A DNA stretch of 64,000 nt from Ceratopteris richardii (Eukaryota > Streptophyta > Polypodiopsida > Polypodiales > Pteridaceae), in NCBI GenBank assembly GCA_020310875.1, contig CM035430.1, positions 102,364,431-102,428,430 on the forward strand, written 5' to 3'. Positions 1-10,299 of this stretch are shown here, in pieces (position 1 is the stretch's first letter; every line of letters starts with the position of its first letter). The notes beneath the pieces were generated by a model, which saw only the letters and a program-made list of their open reading frames with translations, was not told the origin of the DNA and made no database searches. Position numbers and translations under genes: made by a program.

Positions 1-304
1 ACCCATATCTGTCTAGCATTAGGGGTGGCCTTCATTGACCGCTTAGGAACCCAAATAGAAATGGTATGCCTAGGGGTTATCCTAGGGGGCTTCTTCACTT
101 CGTTCCTTGACAGTGAGGCTCATTTCTTGTCTTCTTGAGAGTCTGCTATTAGAGTTGTGGGTTTTCCATCCTTGCGTATCCAGATCTGCTTCGCGCCCCG
201 GGGTGCTCTGTGTTGCACGGGTTGGTGCTCCTGCCTCTTGCTCAGCGGCCTCCTTCGTGTAGAGTGATGTTCGGTCTACTCGTTTAGAATCTTCTTTGGA
301 TCAG
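1..304 (-). pseudogene. Element A gag-pol basic C-terminal tail (decayed, cut by window edge)
   Basis: Minus-strand translation in shifting frames recovers the repeated aromatic-basic motif of this family's tail: a QIWIRK-like copy near 170-190 and IWVPKRSMKA near 30-60. The B tail has the same motif at about residues 3006, 3050, 3066 and 3110. A stop at 305-307 and frame changes separate these pieces from the main pol frame. The tail function is unknown; a nucleic-acid or packaging role is a guess from its basic composition. Confidence 0.6.
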
Positions 305-2308
305 TTAGAAACTCCTTCTTGGCTCCTGAACCTTCAGTAAGATCGACATTCCTCTGCACCATAGAAGTTCGGACAAGCACAACATTGTTATCTCATGTGG
401 ATTCCTGGAGGGACCAGGAGTTGGTGCCGGTTCTATTGGTTTGAGTGCTTGACTTTCTAATTCAATCGTGAGACGGCTTTGGCCTACCCAAGCCTGAAGA
501 AGTCCACTTCTTAGGTTGAGGTTGACTGCGTGATCATAGATCCAGTCTTGGCCTAAGACAAGAGGTTTGGTCAGATCCCCGTCTTCACACACTAGCACTT
601 TCGCTGGCATGAGGACCTCTTGTATGTAGAGGGGAAGATCCACCTCTGCCATACAAGGGGTTTCAACACCTCCTAACCCTATCAGATATGCTTCTAGGGG
701 TTTTACCTCCAATTGCAGCTGCTGGCAGTAAGAAAGCCGAACTGCACTTGTGGCTGCTCCTGAATCAATTAAAGCTCTCACGCTTGTGCTGCGGTCTCTT
801 TGTCCTATTTCTAGGGTCACAAAAGGTCGGCGGTCCACTATCTTATGGGTACATTCACCTGCAGTCTCACACATGGCCATGTGATAACTTGGAGACTCTT
901 GAGTGTCAGTCATAGGCTGGTCCCTCCCTTGTCTCCTCAACTTCATTCGTCTGATACGCTCTAAGGCCTCTGCCTGTGCTTCTTCTCGAATTCGTTTTTC
1001 ATCCTCTTTACGTTGCTTAGCAGTATTGAGTCGGCTTAGCATCTCCTCCGTGAGGGGTTCCTGATAAAGCTTGACTCTGCATCCGCTAATATAGTTTGGG
1101 AGGACATCCCCCTCTAAAGTGGCTAGTTGTACTGCTCCACTCGTGGAGATCCTATTAATGATCATAGGTCCGTAGCCTCTCTTTTCTAGCTTTCTTGCGT
1201 GTTGTTTCAATGTGTAGATTAAAACTAGATCTCCTGCTTTCAAGCCCTTATCCTTTACATGGGCATCAAAGTATGCCTTTTGCCGTTTCTTTGCAGCATA
1301 GATGCCTGCTGCTGCTCGTAGCCTCATCTCACCTAAATGTTCTAGATCAAAGATCCTAGAGGACAACTCATGTCCATTCCACTCATGCTCTTGTGCTACT
1401 CTTAAAGCTGGAATTAAGAAATCTAATGGTAGCACCGCATTCTGTCCGAAGACCATCTGAAATGGGGTGGCATTGAGTACCGTTTTGTAGGCAACTCGGT
1501 ATGCCCAAACAGCATGATGAAGTTGTTTGTCCCAGTCAGAGCATTTATTGTTTACAAGTTTCATCAATACGTTACATAGGATCTTATTCGTGCTCTCGGC
1601 TTGTCCGTTAGCTTGTGGGTGATAGGGGGCAGACTTCTTATGTATCACCATGAATTCTTGAAGTAGATTTTCAATGACCTCATTCAAGAAGTGCGTACCT
1701 CTATCACTAACCAACTCTATGGGTAACCCATATCTAGTGAACACATTTTCGAATAAGAACTTAGCCGTCGTTTGAGCATCATTCTTTGTCATGGCTTTTA
1801 CTTCTACCCACTTTGTAAGGTAATCTGTGGCTACAATAATATATTCTGCGTGGGAGTTTCTAGCTGGGGGGTTGATGGGACCTACAAAGTCTATACCCCA
1901 CTTTGAAAATGCACGTCCTCCCATCATTGGCCTTAAAGGCATTTCATCTTTTCTTATCGGATATTGAGCACGTTGGCATGTGTCACAACTCTTCACATAA
2001 GTATGTGCGTCCATATGAAGAGTGGGCCACCAAAGTCCCGAGAATAGAATGGTCTTAATTACTCTGTCAGGCCCAAAGTGTCCCCCTACGGCACCGTTGT
2101 GTGCAGTTTCTAAGACTTTCAAATAGTCTGATTCATGAACGCACAGTCTTAGGTAACCATCCTTGCCTCTTCGATATAGGTTGTCTCCTACTAAGGCATA
2201 GTCTTGAGCCTCTTGCTCCATGCTCCGTTTTCTTGCAAGACTAGCCTGATTGGGTAATGTTCCCGATCTCATGAACTCGACCAATGGAGCACTCCAATCT
2301 GGGATTAA
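305..2308 (-). pseudogene. Element A pol C-terminal part: integrase and second retropepsin-like domain
   Basis: The open stretch begins just after an in-frame TAA (2309-2311) that breaks the A polyprotein where B has a sense codon, so this is the continuation of the same frame and not a separate gene. It carries the second HX6HX30CX2C zinc module (about 1960-2110), the integrase core with WGIDFVGP, VSDRGTHF and NGQAES motifs (DDE residues), and a strand-rich C-terminal segment with GDLVLIYTLKQHARK. After integrase comes a second aspartic-protease-like domain: LIDSGAA at about 750-770 and VLGQDWIYD near 530-560. Integrase would insert cDNA into host DNA; the second protease-like domain has no assigned role. 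The frame ends at 305, earlier than in B. Confidence 0.9.
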
Positions 2309-5300
2309 TTACACGTGATAAAGAGTGGCATGTTCCACTGGGGGTCTCTTCTGGCACCCTGGACAACTCTGGATCCACTCTTGTATCTCTTTGTCCATGC
2401 TAGGCCAATACACTCCTAAGCGTCTTAGATTCTGCAATGTTCGTTGTTTAGAGTAGTGATTTCCTAGCAATCCCTCATGGGCTTGTTGCAACCAACTAGT
2501 ATGTTCATCGTCCTCGACACAACACGCTAATACGCCCTCGGCATCTTGCTTGTACATACTTCCGGCCAATATTTGATACTTTAGCGATTTTACAATTTCC
2601 TCTTTGCTTGTTTTAACATTTTTATTTGCAGGCTCGAAGGTTAGGACTGGTACCAACTTATTTGCCCATTTAGGAACAACTTCTAAATTGAACAGATAAG
2701 CATCGGGCAATTCATCAGACACTCCTTGCGGTGGCTCTCCTGAAGTGATGCGAGAAAGATGGTCTGCCCTAAGATGGGTTCTACCTTTCCTGACAACAAC
2801 TTCAAAGTCGTATTCCATTAGTAAGAGGAACCATCTTACTAAGCGGCCTGTATTGCAAGGTTTATTGACCAAATATAGTAAAGCTTGATGATCAGTGAAA
2901 AACTTGAACTTATTGGCCAATAGATAGTGTCTAAACTTCTTCACAGCATATACCATACCTAGGCCTTCTCTTTCCGTTGTGGTATAATTTCGTTCAGCTG
3001 CATTTAATTGCCTACTAGCATATGCTATCGGCAAATCCAGGTTTCCCTCACCTGTGGGTTGTGCTAGTACACATCCTATTGCATGATTGGAGGCATCTAC
3101 ATGGACATGGAAGGGTTTGCTCCAATTCGGAGTAGTCAATATTGGTGCTGTGCACAAACGTCTCTTCAGCTCGTTGAAGGAAGTCTCGCATTCCTCGCTC
3201 CACTCAAAATTTGTTAACAACCCATAAAGAGGTTTAGCTATGATGGCATACATGTGGATAAACCTACGGTAATATCCACAATGGCCCATAAAGGCTTGTA
3301 CCTCTTTAACATTCCTTGGTCTGGGCAACTCTGCTATTGCTCTTACTTTGTCTTCATCTGTTGAAATTCCATTCTTAGAAACAATGTGACCTAAGATCTT
3401 ACCTTGTCGTACCATGAACACACACTTCTCTGGATTCAGACACACTCGATAATCTCTACACTTGTTGAAGATTTGCCTGAGCTCAGGGATGTGGTAACTT
3501 CTTTCTTGGGAATGAGCGCATAAATCATCCACATATACTTCTAAGCTCTTTCGCAAGAACTCTTTGAAGACATGACACATGAGTCTTTGGAATGTTGCAG
3601 GTGCATTGGTGAGCCCAAATGGCATCACACGAAATGCAAAGATTCCCCATTCTGTGGCAAAGGCCGTTTTGTGTTGATCTTCGGGGGCAATGGCTACTTG
3701 GTTGTAACCTGAAAATCCATCAAGGAAGCTGTAAACTTCCTTGCCTGCAACACGCTCCAAAAGATGTTCGGTGATTGGAAGTGGATAACTATCTTTGATC
3801 GTAGCAGCATTAACTTTTTTAAGGTTAATGCACACTCGCAATTTCCCATTCTTCTTGGGCACCACTACAATGGGGGACACCCATTCAGTGTGCTCAATCT
3901 CATAGATGAATCCAGCTTCAATCAGCCTGTCAATTTCCTCCTTTATTTTGGCTGCATAATTGTCATTATATGTGTAGGGCTTTTGTTTGGTGGGCTTGGC
4001 ATCAGCGGTCATCGGAATCGTATGAGAGCAAATCTCTGGATCTACTCCTTTCAAGTCTCTATAGTGCCATGCGAACACATCCCTATATTCCCTTAATAGA
4101 GCTACAAGCTCTACTTCTTCTTTGGCACTTAGGTCATCTCCTATGTACGTACATCGCTCTTCGTTCCCTTCAATGGTCACTACAATTTTTTTGGTCTTTT
4201 CTTTATTGTCATATGCTTCTCCTATAATGGCCTCTCTCTTAGGCATTCGTACCAAAACTTTCCGGTCTTCCACTTCATATTTTTTGAAATTTTTTGGTAC
4301 TTCAAACAATGATTCTTCCTCTTCTTGTCTTACTGCTTTTCTTTTCTTTTTCTTTTGACCTCCTTCACTTCCTTTCTTTGAACTTATCGTTTTAATACTT
4401 GCAAGGGGTTCTTCTTCCTTTTGGGTTAACACTCCTAGGTCTTCTAAGTAGTGTTCCTCTGAGTCGAAGTATGTATCCATCACAATGGATTCTAGATCAT
4501 CGTCATTCTCTTCTTCTTCTATGAACTCACTAGGATCACACTCTTCCAACAAGGGCTGACACATGAACACTGAAATATCATAACCCTCCTCATCACAATG
4601 GGGTGTCCATTGTTCCTCATTGACTGCAATGTCCATGGTAGCTAAAATTTCTGCCCAACCATGAGGCTCAAATTCCTCATCTGGAAATATCATCGGTGTA
4701 TAGGCTGGGTCTTTTATTGGTCTATCTCCTGGGGGAGTTCCTTCTTCTCTCGCTTTTAGGCGCTTTTCCTCTTCCTCAGCGACCTTGCACATCCACAAGT
4801 GAGTATCTTCATGCAGCCAGGATGGTTCAGGTGAACTTCCAGAATGCACGGAGATAGAATCTTCTTTCGCTTTGTGGATAGGATTCCACTGTAGGGGTGG
4901 TACATCTCTGAAGGTGTAATCCTTCAGATTGACCTTGGTGGTGACCCCTAAGTGCTGTAAGTACAAGGAGTTGGTTCCACAATCCTGTACTATTTGCAAT
5001 TGTCGTAGGAAAGGTCTTCCTAGGATCATCTCGTAAACATTATTTTTCTCAAAGTCACATATAGCAAATGTATGTTCAAACTCTACACCACAAGTGGTTA
5101 GAGTTATCCCTTCAAGCAATCCGAGAGGTCTTTCAAAATGACCATCTGCCATTTGGAGTTTCATTCTCGTTGGTCTTAAGGTGGGTTTGCCCCATCGCTT
5201 CCACAAGGAAGTGGTCGCAATAGCAACACCAGCACCCGAATCCACAATTGCTTTGGTTGTGTAACCTTGGTAGGTGATCGGAAGATAAGTGTTACCTTCT

Positions 5301-7840
5301 TCACCTTCGCTCATGTCTCCTATCTTGTCGAGAGGTATCTCGGGAACTTTTTGCTTAGAGTCTACTTTCGGTATATTGGATTCAAGTTCTGGAACCTGAT
5401 CCTTCACATGATTCCAGAGCTCCGGTTTTGCCTTGAGGAGCTCCTCTACAGTGAGATGACATTGAACCTTAGTGTTCTTCACAACATCAGTGTTTCTTGG
5501 AATCACTGAGTCTTCATTTCTTACCAATATTGTGGGAGCTCTGATCTGGAGAGATTCAGATTCCCATGGGCCTGTGAAACGAGGCAACTCTTGTAAAGAA
5601 TTAGATTCAAAATCTAATCTCTCATCCTCTTGTTGCTCTATTTGATCTCCATAGATAGACGGAATATCTTGGGGAAATTGATCACGAAGATCATCAATCT
5701 CAGGAATAGGAGGGGAATTACCCTTCTCCTTGGCCCATTTCTCTTCTTGTATTTCCCGCAAGAACTCTTGAGAGTACTGTTGAATTGAAGGAGGTATTCC
5801 AGCATCCGTGGAATTAGGAACATAAGCTCCCCTTGGTGGTGAGCTTCCTCTTTCATCAACTGGTTGAGCCTGTGGAGGTAAAGAAACTTGTGATTTGTTT
5901 ACCAACTGCTCTAATCTTTCTAGTAAGCCTTGGAAATGCAAATCCGGCTTGACAGAGTTTGTCTGATTGAACTTTTGACTAGTCTCAAGTATAGCTTGAG
6001 CTTGTTCTACCATTTTCATGCACATTTTCATCCGTTCAATCTCTAAATCTGCTCTAGGGTAACTCTTGTCTAGGTTTGCAGCTGTTGGCCCTTCTTGAAG
6101 CCGAGCCTGGTAGGCCTTGAACATCATGTCCAAGCCTTCAGGAGTGGGGTCAGCTAATACTGATCCTACTCGGGGTGGTGGGTGGGTTACGTGGGGTGTA
6201 TTAGAGGGTGGAGGAATGGAGGGTGATGGGGATGGTAGTGGTGGAAGTGTGTGGGAGTGCGGTTGAGATGTGATCTCTGTGATTTTTGCCTTGGTTTCTC
6301 TCAAGCTTTCTTCAAGTTCGTTTATCTTTTTTGCCCATTGCCTCTTCATTCTTTCACGACTATCCTTCCAGGCTCTAGTCCTCTTTTTGGTTATGCTCTC
6401 TGTTTCACTCACCTTGGGGCTCTTTTCCTGAACAACACCTTGGTGTTGTTGAAGTGCCTGGGCTCTTGTGATCACCTGCACAGGTGCAGTGGAAGTCACA
6501 CTCCCTGTGGAGTCTACAACTAACCCCACAACATTGATAGGAGTGATTTTAGGCATGTTATTAGGGTTCTTTGGGCAATCTCGTAGGAGATGCTCTTTCC
6601 CGCAGTCTTGACAGAAACCCTGAATGGTTACTGGTTGAGGTTGTGTAGGGACAGGCAGTGGACAATCACGTATAAGGTGATCTCCCTGACATCTGAAGCA
6701 TGGTCCTCTAGGAAATGGGGGTCGTACCTGCCTAGGTTGAGGTCTAGAGTTGGGGTTTGTGTACATGATATTAGCATACTCAGGTTCCCCACTATTTTCA
6801 CTTGGGTCCTCATAATAGTATGACTCGTTATGCTCGGGTGACTGCATGTAGTAAGCCTCTGGGCTATCCATATGTGTGGAGTCAAAACTATGGTCACTTG
6901 GATCACTGTCTGATAGCAATGGGGTGACTGGGACTATGGCTCTATTCGGATTTTCTTCAGTAGATGCATATTTTACTGGGATCACATTGGTTGGAGCAGG
7001 GGGTTGCTGCACTAGGACTGGTTGAGGTCTCTGCTGCCCTTGATAAGGTGGCTGATAAGTTTGTTGTGGTCTGTTGTATTGTGGTGATGGGTACTGATTC
7101 TGGTATCTACCATGTTGTGGATATGGCGGAGGATAATTTTGCCTAACAGTTTGTTTGTTATATGGGCAGTCTTGTGCCGTGTGATTGGTGTACCTGCGCT
7201 CTATGGTGCAGTACTGGCTACTAGGATTCGCCTGAGGTTGGGCCATAATGGGGCATACACTTGCCATATGTTCACCGCCACAATTGTAACACCGCTTAAC
7301 TGGGGCAAATCTTGGAATTTGCTTGCTAGAGACACCTAGTTTTTGGGCTACCTTCTCTGCAAGTTCCTCGATGGATGTGGATTGACCGGATGTCATGTTA
7401 CTAGAGCTATCAGAATCCTTATAGATTTTTGATAGTTCTAATTCCTCACCTAGATTGTCCTCAATGTCTATGCACATGCGCACGCACTCTTCTATCGTTC
7501 TGGGGTCCTTCAAGTACACATATGACCTGAGCTTAGTACTCAACAATCCATCTAGGAACAAGGCCACTTGTTTGGCTGGTGTGGGTAACTCCGGCATCCG
7601 GCATCTCTCCAGGTACTGTCTAAATCTTCTTCCAGCTAGTCTGACCGTCTCTTGAGGTGTTTGTTTGAAGCTATGAATTAGTGAGGAGGTGTTATGCCTG
7701 ATTCCACTCTTAGAAAACTCAACAATAAATGCCTCTAAGAGCTGGTCTATGTTTCTGAAATGCCTCTCATTTAGTGGTTGAAACCACGTAAGGGCAGTGT
7801 TCCTAAGGGTTAGACCGAAAGCATTGTATTGTGTGAATAG
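2309..7840 (-). pseudogene. Element A gag (C-half) - protease - RT - RNase H - first zinc module
   Basis: From right to left: the retrotransposon gag core (FGLTLRNTALTWFQP), three CX2CX3HX4C knuckles and one CX8HX4C motif, a proline-rich linker, retropepsin 1 (VDSGAG near 5240; ILGRP near 5010), RT with YVDD at 3524-3535, RNase H (HVDASN, TDHQAL) and an integrase-type zinc module at about 2340-2500. An open frame continues rightward to 7927, but those extra codons are antisense B LTR and do not belong to A. The true N-terminus lies at 26067. The protein ends in a nonsense TAA at 2309-2311. Compared with B it is collinear and clearly homologous throughout. Confidence 0.93.
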
Positions 7841-7845
7841 GTCCT
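7841..7845. repeat. Target-site duplication of element B (left copy, GTCCT)
   Basis: GTCCT here directly precedes the TG of B's left LTR and recurs at 24946-24950 directly after the CA of the right LTR. Removing B and one copy reconnects the A gag frame, which confirms a clean 5-bp integrase-made insertion. Confidence 0.95.
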
Positions 7846-8512
7846 TGTTGAGAGCAGTATGGGCACCCAAGGACTGACTAGACAAGGAAGCCAGGGAACC
7901 CAAGGATTGACGAGACAAGGAAGCCAACGGAGAGAGTCAGAACAAGGTGAAGGAGTAAGTAGACAAAGCAGTCGACGCAAATCTGGCAGATAGGCCCTTC
8001 AATTTTTCCAATCTACATCTTTTAACAGTGATTCTTATCACTAACAATCATTGTAAATACCATTTCATATTTTTGTAGCTCCATTTTGTGCAAGCCAAGG
8101 AGTCCTTGAGCTTGAGGAGCCTTAGAAGTACCTACATATCAATTTTCGTATTTTTTAGACTCCGTTTGAGCCTTCAAATTGGCCCTGGAACCTAATTTTT
8201 AACTAGGCCGGACACTAGGTCTGGACAGGGCCAAAAGCTAGTCAAAAACTATAAAAAGAGCTAGAGAGCTCATTTTTGAGGTTAGATTGTAATTGAAACG
8301 AACTTGTAAGAGCATTTTGAAAGTAATCTAAAAAGCTCCATTGATTCTCACTCTTTGTCTTGCCTTGTGTGCGCGTGTGTGTGTGTATGTGTGTGCATGC
8401 TTGTGTGCTTCTCACTCACGCACTTGTGCCGCCACTTGCTCGAGGTCTTCATACCATCCTCACGTCTTCCCGGATTGACATTAAAGGAGGTGCTACTCAT
8501 CACTGAGCTACA
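7846..8512 (+). repeat. Element B 5' LTR
   Basis: The LTR runs from TGTTGAGAGC to GAGCTACA, 667 bp. It carries the promoter for the full-length RNA: a TATA box lies at 8250-8258. A GT-rich microsatellite near 8365-8400 holds the only visible difference from the right LTR (one extra GT). Much of it aligns with A's LTR, but the first ~145 bp differ and are longer than in A. Confidence 0.96.
8250..8258 (+). promoter_or_regulatory. TATA box in element B 5' LTR
   Basis: TATAAAAAG in a conserved stretch that is TATAAATAG in A's LTR. The same sequence lies at 24685-24693 in the right LTR. It is 260 bp before the LTR end, a plausible U3/R boundary. Inferred from sequence only. Confidence 0.65.
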
Positions 8513-8520
8513 CCAAATTT

Positions 8521-8538
8521 TGGCGCCGTTGCCGGGGA
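8521..8538 (+). promoter_or_regulatory. Element B primer-binding site (tRNA-Asp type)
   Basis: TGGCGCCGTTGCCGGGGA, 8 nt after the LTR end, is complementary to the 3' end of plant tRNA-Asp(GUC). It primes minus-strand cDNA synthesis. A and C carry the same 18-mer. Confidence 0.93.
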
Positions 8539-9012
8539 TCGAGCTTTGAGGACGAGCGTGTGATGGTAAGACGTAGAGTTGACGCGTTGGAGTTGTAGGT
8601 ATTTTCTTCACTCTCATAGATTTTCTTTTACTTTCTTCACCATCTCCATCACCATCATCATCATCACCATCTCCCACGTCCATCTCCATCATCGCAAAAA
8701 TTTCAGTTTTTTGACTATATCCCCACCTCCACCTCATTTCCCTCATTTCACTTGTGAGAGAGAGCGAGAGAGCGAAATTGCATGTGCTGTTTTTGCATGT
8801 TTCTTGAGCTATCTTGCAGGTACAGGTCACATCACCATCTCCAGCTTCCCGCGCAGGTACGGAACTCGACGAAACTGTCTCGCAGTCGCCGCCTTCTGTC
8901 CATCGCGATTGACAGAAAATTTCACTTGTTGGTAAATCTGAGTGCACCACAGTGGACTAGAGACCCTGCACACCACATTCCCACTAAAATTTTTGAAAAT
9001 CTTGCAAAATTT

Positions 9013-9408
9013 CAGTCCATCGCGATTGACAGCCCTGTCCATCGCGATTGACAGCTCTGTCCATCGCGATTGACTGCCTGTCCATCGCGACCGACTGCCT
9101 GTCCATCGCGATTGACTCAACCCCCTGTCCATCGCGATTGACTGAAGTATCTGTCCATCACGACCGACTGCCTGTCCATCGCGATTGACTCAACCCTCTG
9201 TCCATCGCGATTGACTGAAGTCTCTGTCCATCGCGATTGACCCCCTGTCCATCGCGATTGACTGAATTCTCTGTTCATCGCGATTGACTGCCTGTCCATC
9301 GCGATTGATTGAATTGGGTGTCCATCGCGACCGACTGAATTCTCTGTCCATCGCGATTGACTGAGTGTCCATCGCGATTGACAGCCCTATCCATCGCGAT
9401 TGACAGCC
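9013..9408 (+). repeat. Element B leader tandem array, ~17 units with ATCGCGAT core
   Basis: About 17 head-to-tail units of 17-27 bp (mean ~23) share TGTCCATCGCGATTGAC and vary in a short linker (tgcc, tcaacccc, tgaagtct, tgaattct). A few units read CGACCGAC instead of CGATTGAC. Each unit centres on the palindrome ATCGCGAT. Arrays in the same leader position occur in A and C with different units around a related core. Function unknown; possibilities are an RNA packaging or dimer structure or a protein-binding array. Confidence 0.95.
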
Positions 9409-10019
9409 AATTTTAGCCAAAATTTTTAAGGTTTGTTAATTGAAAAATTGGGCTAATTTTGGTCACAAATATTATGCTCTTGAGCACATGGGGAAGTCTT
9501 AGGAAAACAACTTGGGGAAAACCTGTTGCACAGTGATCCTGTTTGAACCCTATCGTAACCCTAGAACCCTGAACGGTCACAACTTTTTCATACGAGATCC
9601 ATTTTTTGAGCTCTAGGGCTTGTTGGAAAGCTCGTAGCATATACTACACGCCCTCAACTGTTTTTTATAAAGATAATGCATTGATTTTTAGATAGGGTAT
9701 TTTGAAGTTGACCATACCCAGGGGGATCAAAGTCAGGGGTCTTTAGAATTATTTTCCTAAAAGTCAGAATGCACATGTGTGTTTATGTTACATGAATGAA
9801 AGTGGTTGGTTTTGTCCTTTGAATATAAGCATTGAGCTAACCGTGGGTCTTTTATAGGTCCATTGAGAGCAGCTGAGAGCGTACAAAGCAAGGTTTCTTT
9901 GCAAGCTTGAGAACCGGGTTCTTGAGCACCATAAAGCAAGGGATCAACAAGTAAGGTTGGATTATTCTCAACTCCCTCTGTCATTTCCTAGCTCAAGCTA
10001 AGAACGAGTAGAGATAGGA

Positions 10020-10025
10020 GTAAGT
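10020..10025 (+). promoter_or_regulatory. Candidate 5' splice site in element B leader
   Basis: AGGA|GTAAGT fits the plant donor consensus well and lies 280 nt before the gag start. Joined to the acceptor at 19978 it would remove gag-pol and yield a short RNA for the downstream ORF. A second GTAAGG lies at 9950. Untested inference. Confidence 0.3.
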
Positions 10026-10299
10026 CAGGGCGACGATAGGCAGTTATCAAGTTGAAGACTATTAAAGAACTCAAGTCCAAGCTAAAAACTTAGTTACTGT
10101 ACTGTCGATAACCTAAAGGAAAAGAACCTAACGTGGAACGATCAACCTGAAATTACGAAGAACACTCAAGTATTCCGACGACGTGATATCAGACAAGACC
10201 ACAAACACAATAATTAACTAAAAAGAATCAAGTGACTGGTACCAATTGATTGGCAACGAGGTTGTACTCTGAAAAAAATTGGGCTAATCAGTTAGGCAT

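Larger units (their letters stand above)
1..7845 (-). mobile_element. Ty3/gypsy element A, 3'-ward arm (gag C-half, pol, tail)
   Basis: This is the downstream arm of a minus-strand gypsy element cut in two by element B; the upstream arm is 24946-28488. The protein homologous to B's gag-pol stops at the B boundary (7845) and its N-terminal part resumes beyond B's right LTR, with GTCCT duplicated on both sides. Read in the minus direction the arm holds gag zinc knuckles, protease, RT, RNase H, two integrase zinc modules, integrase core, a second protease-like domain and the basic tail. Its extra ORF and 3' LTR would lie left of position 1. At least two in-frame stops show that the copy is no longer coding-competent. 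Confidence 0.93.
8539..10299 (+). other. Element B 5' leader (non-coding)
   Basis: The 1.76 kb between primer-binding site and gag contain no long sense ORF. A stand-alone repeat unit lies at about 8888-8905 and the main array at 9013-9408. The part after 9410 is unique AT-richer sequence. GTAAGG (9950) and GTAAGT (10020) hexamers near the gag start could be splice donors. Open frames on the opposite strand here are translated repeat and are not genes. Confidence 0.85.

Noticed and set aside
7846-7927. N-terminal extension of the A gag frame into the B LTR
   Set aside because: The extra codons come from antisense LTR and arise by chance fusion at the insertion; A's true start is at 26067.
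9013-9408. CRISPR-like repeat array
   Set aside because: Units are 17-27 bp with only short, recurring linkers and no unique spacers, and the array sits in a plant retrotransposon leader with no cas genes.
8348-9420. Antisense ORFs of 60-200 codons across the B LTR and leader
   Set aside because: They are translations of the tandem repeat and LTR low-complexity sequence (SRWTG-type repeats) with no protein-family signal.
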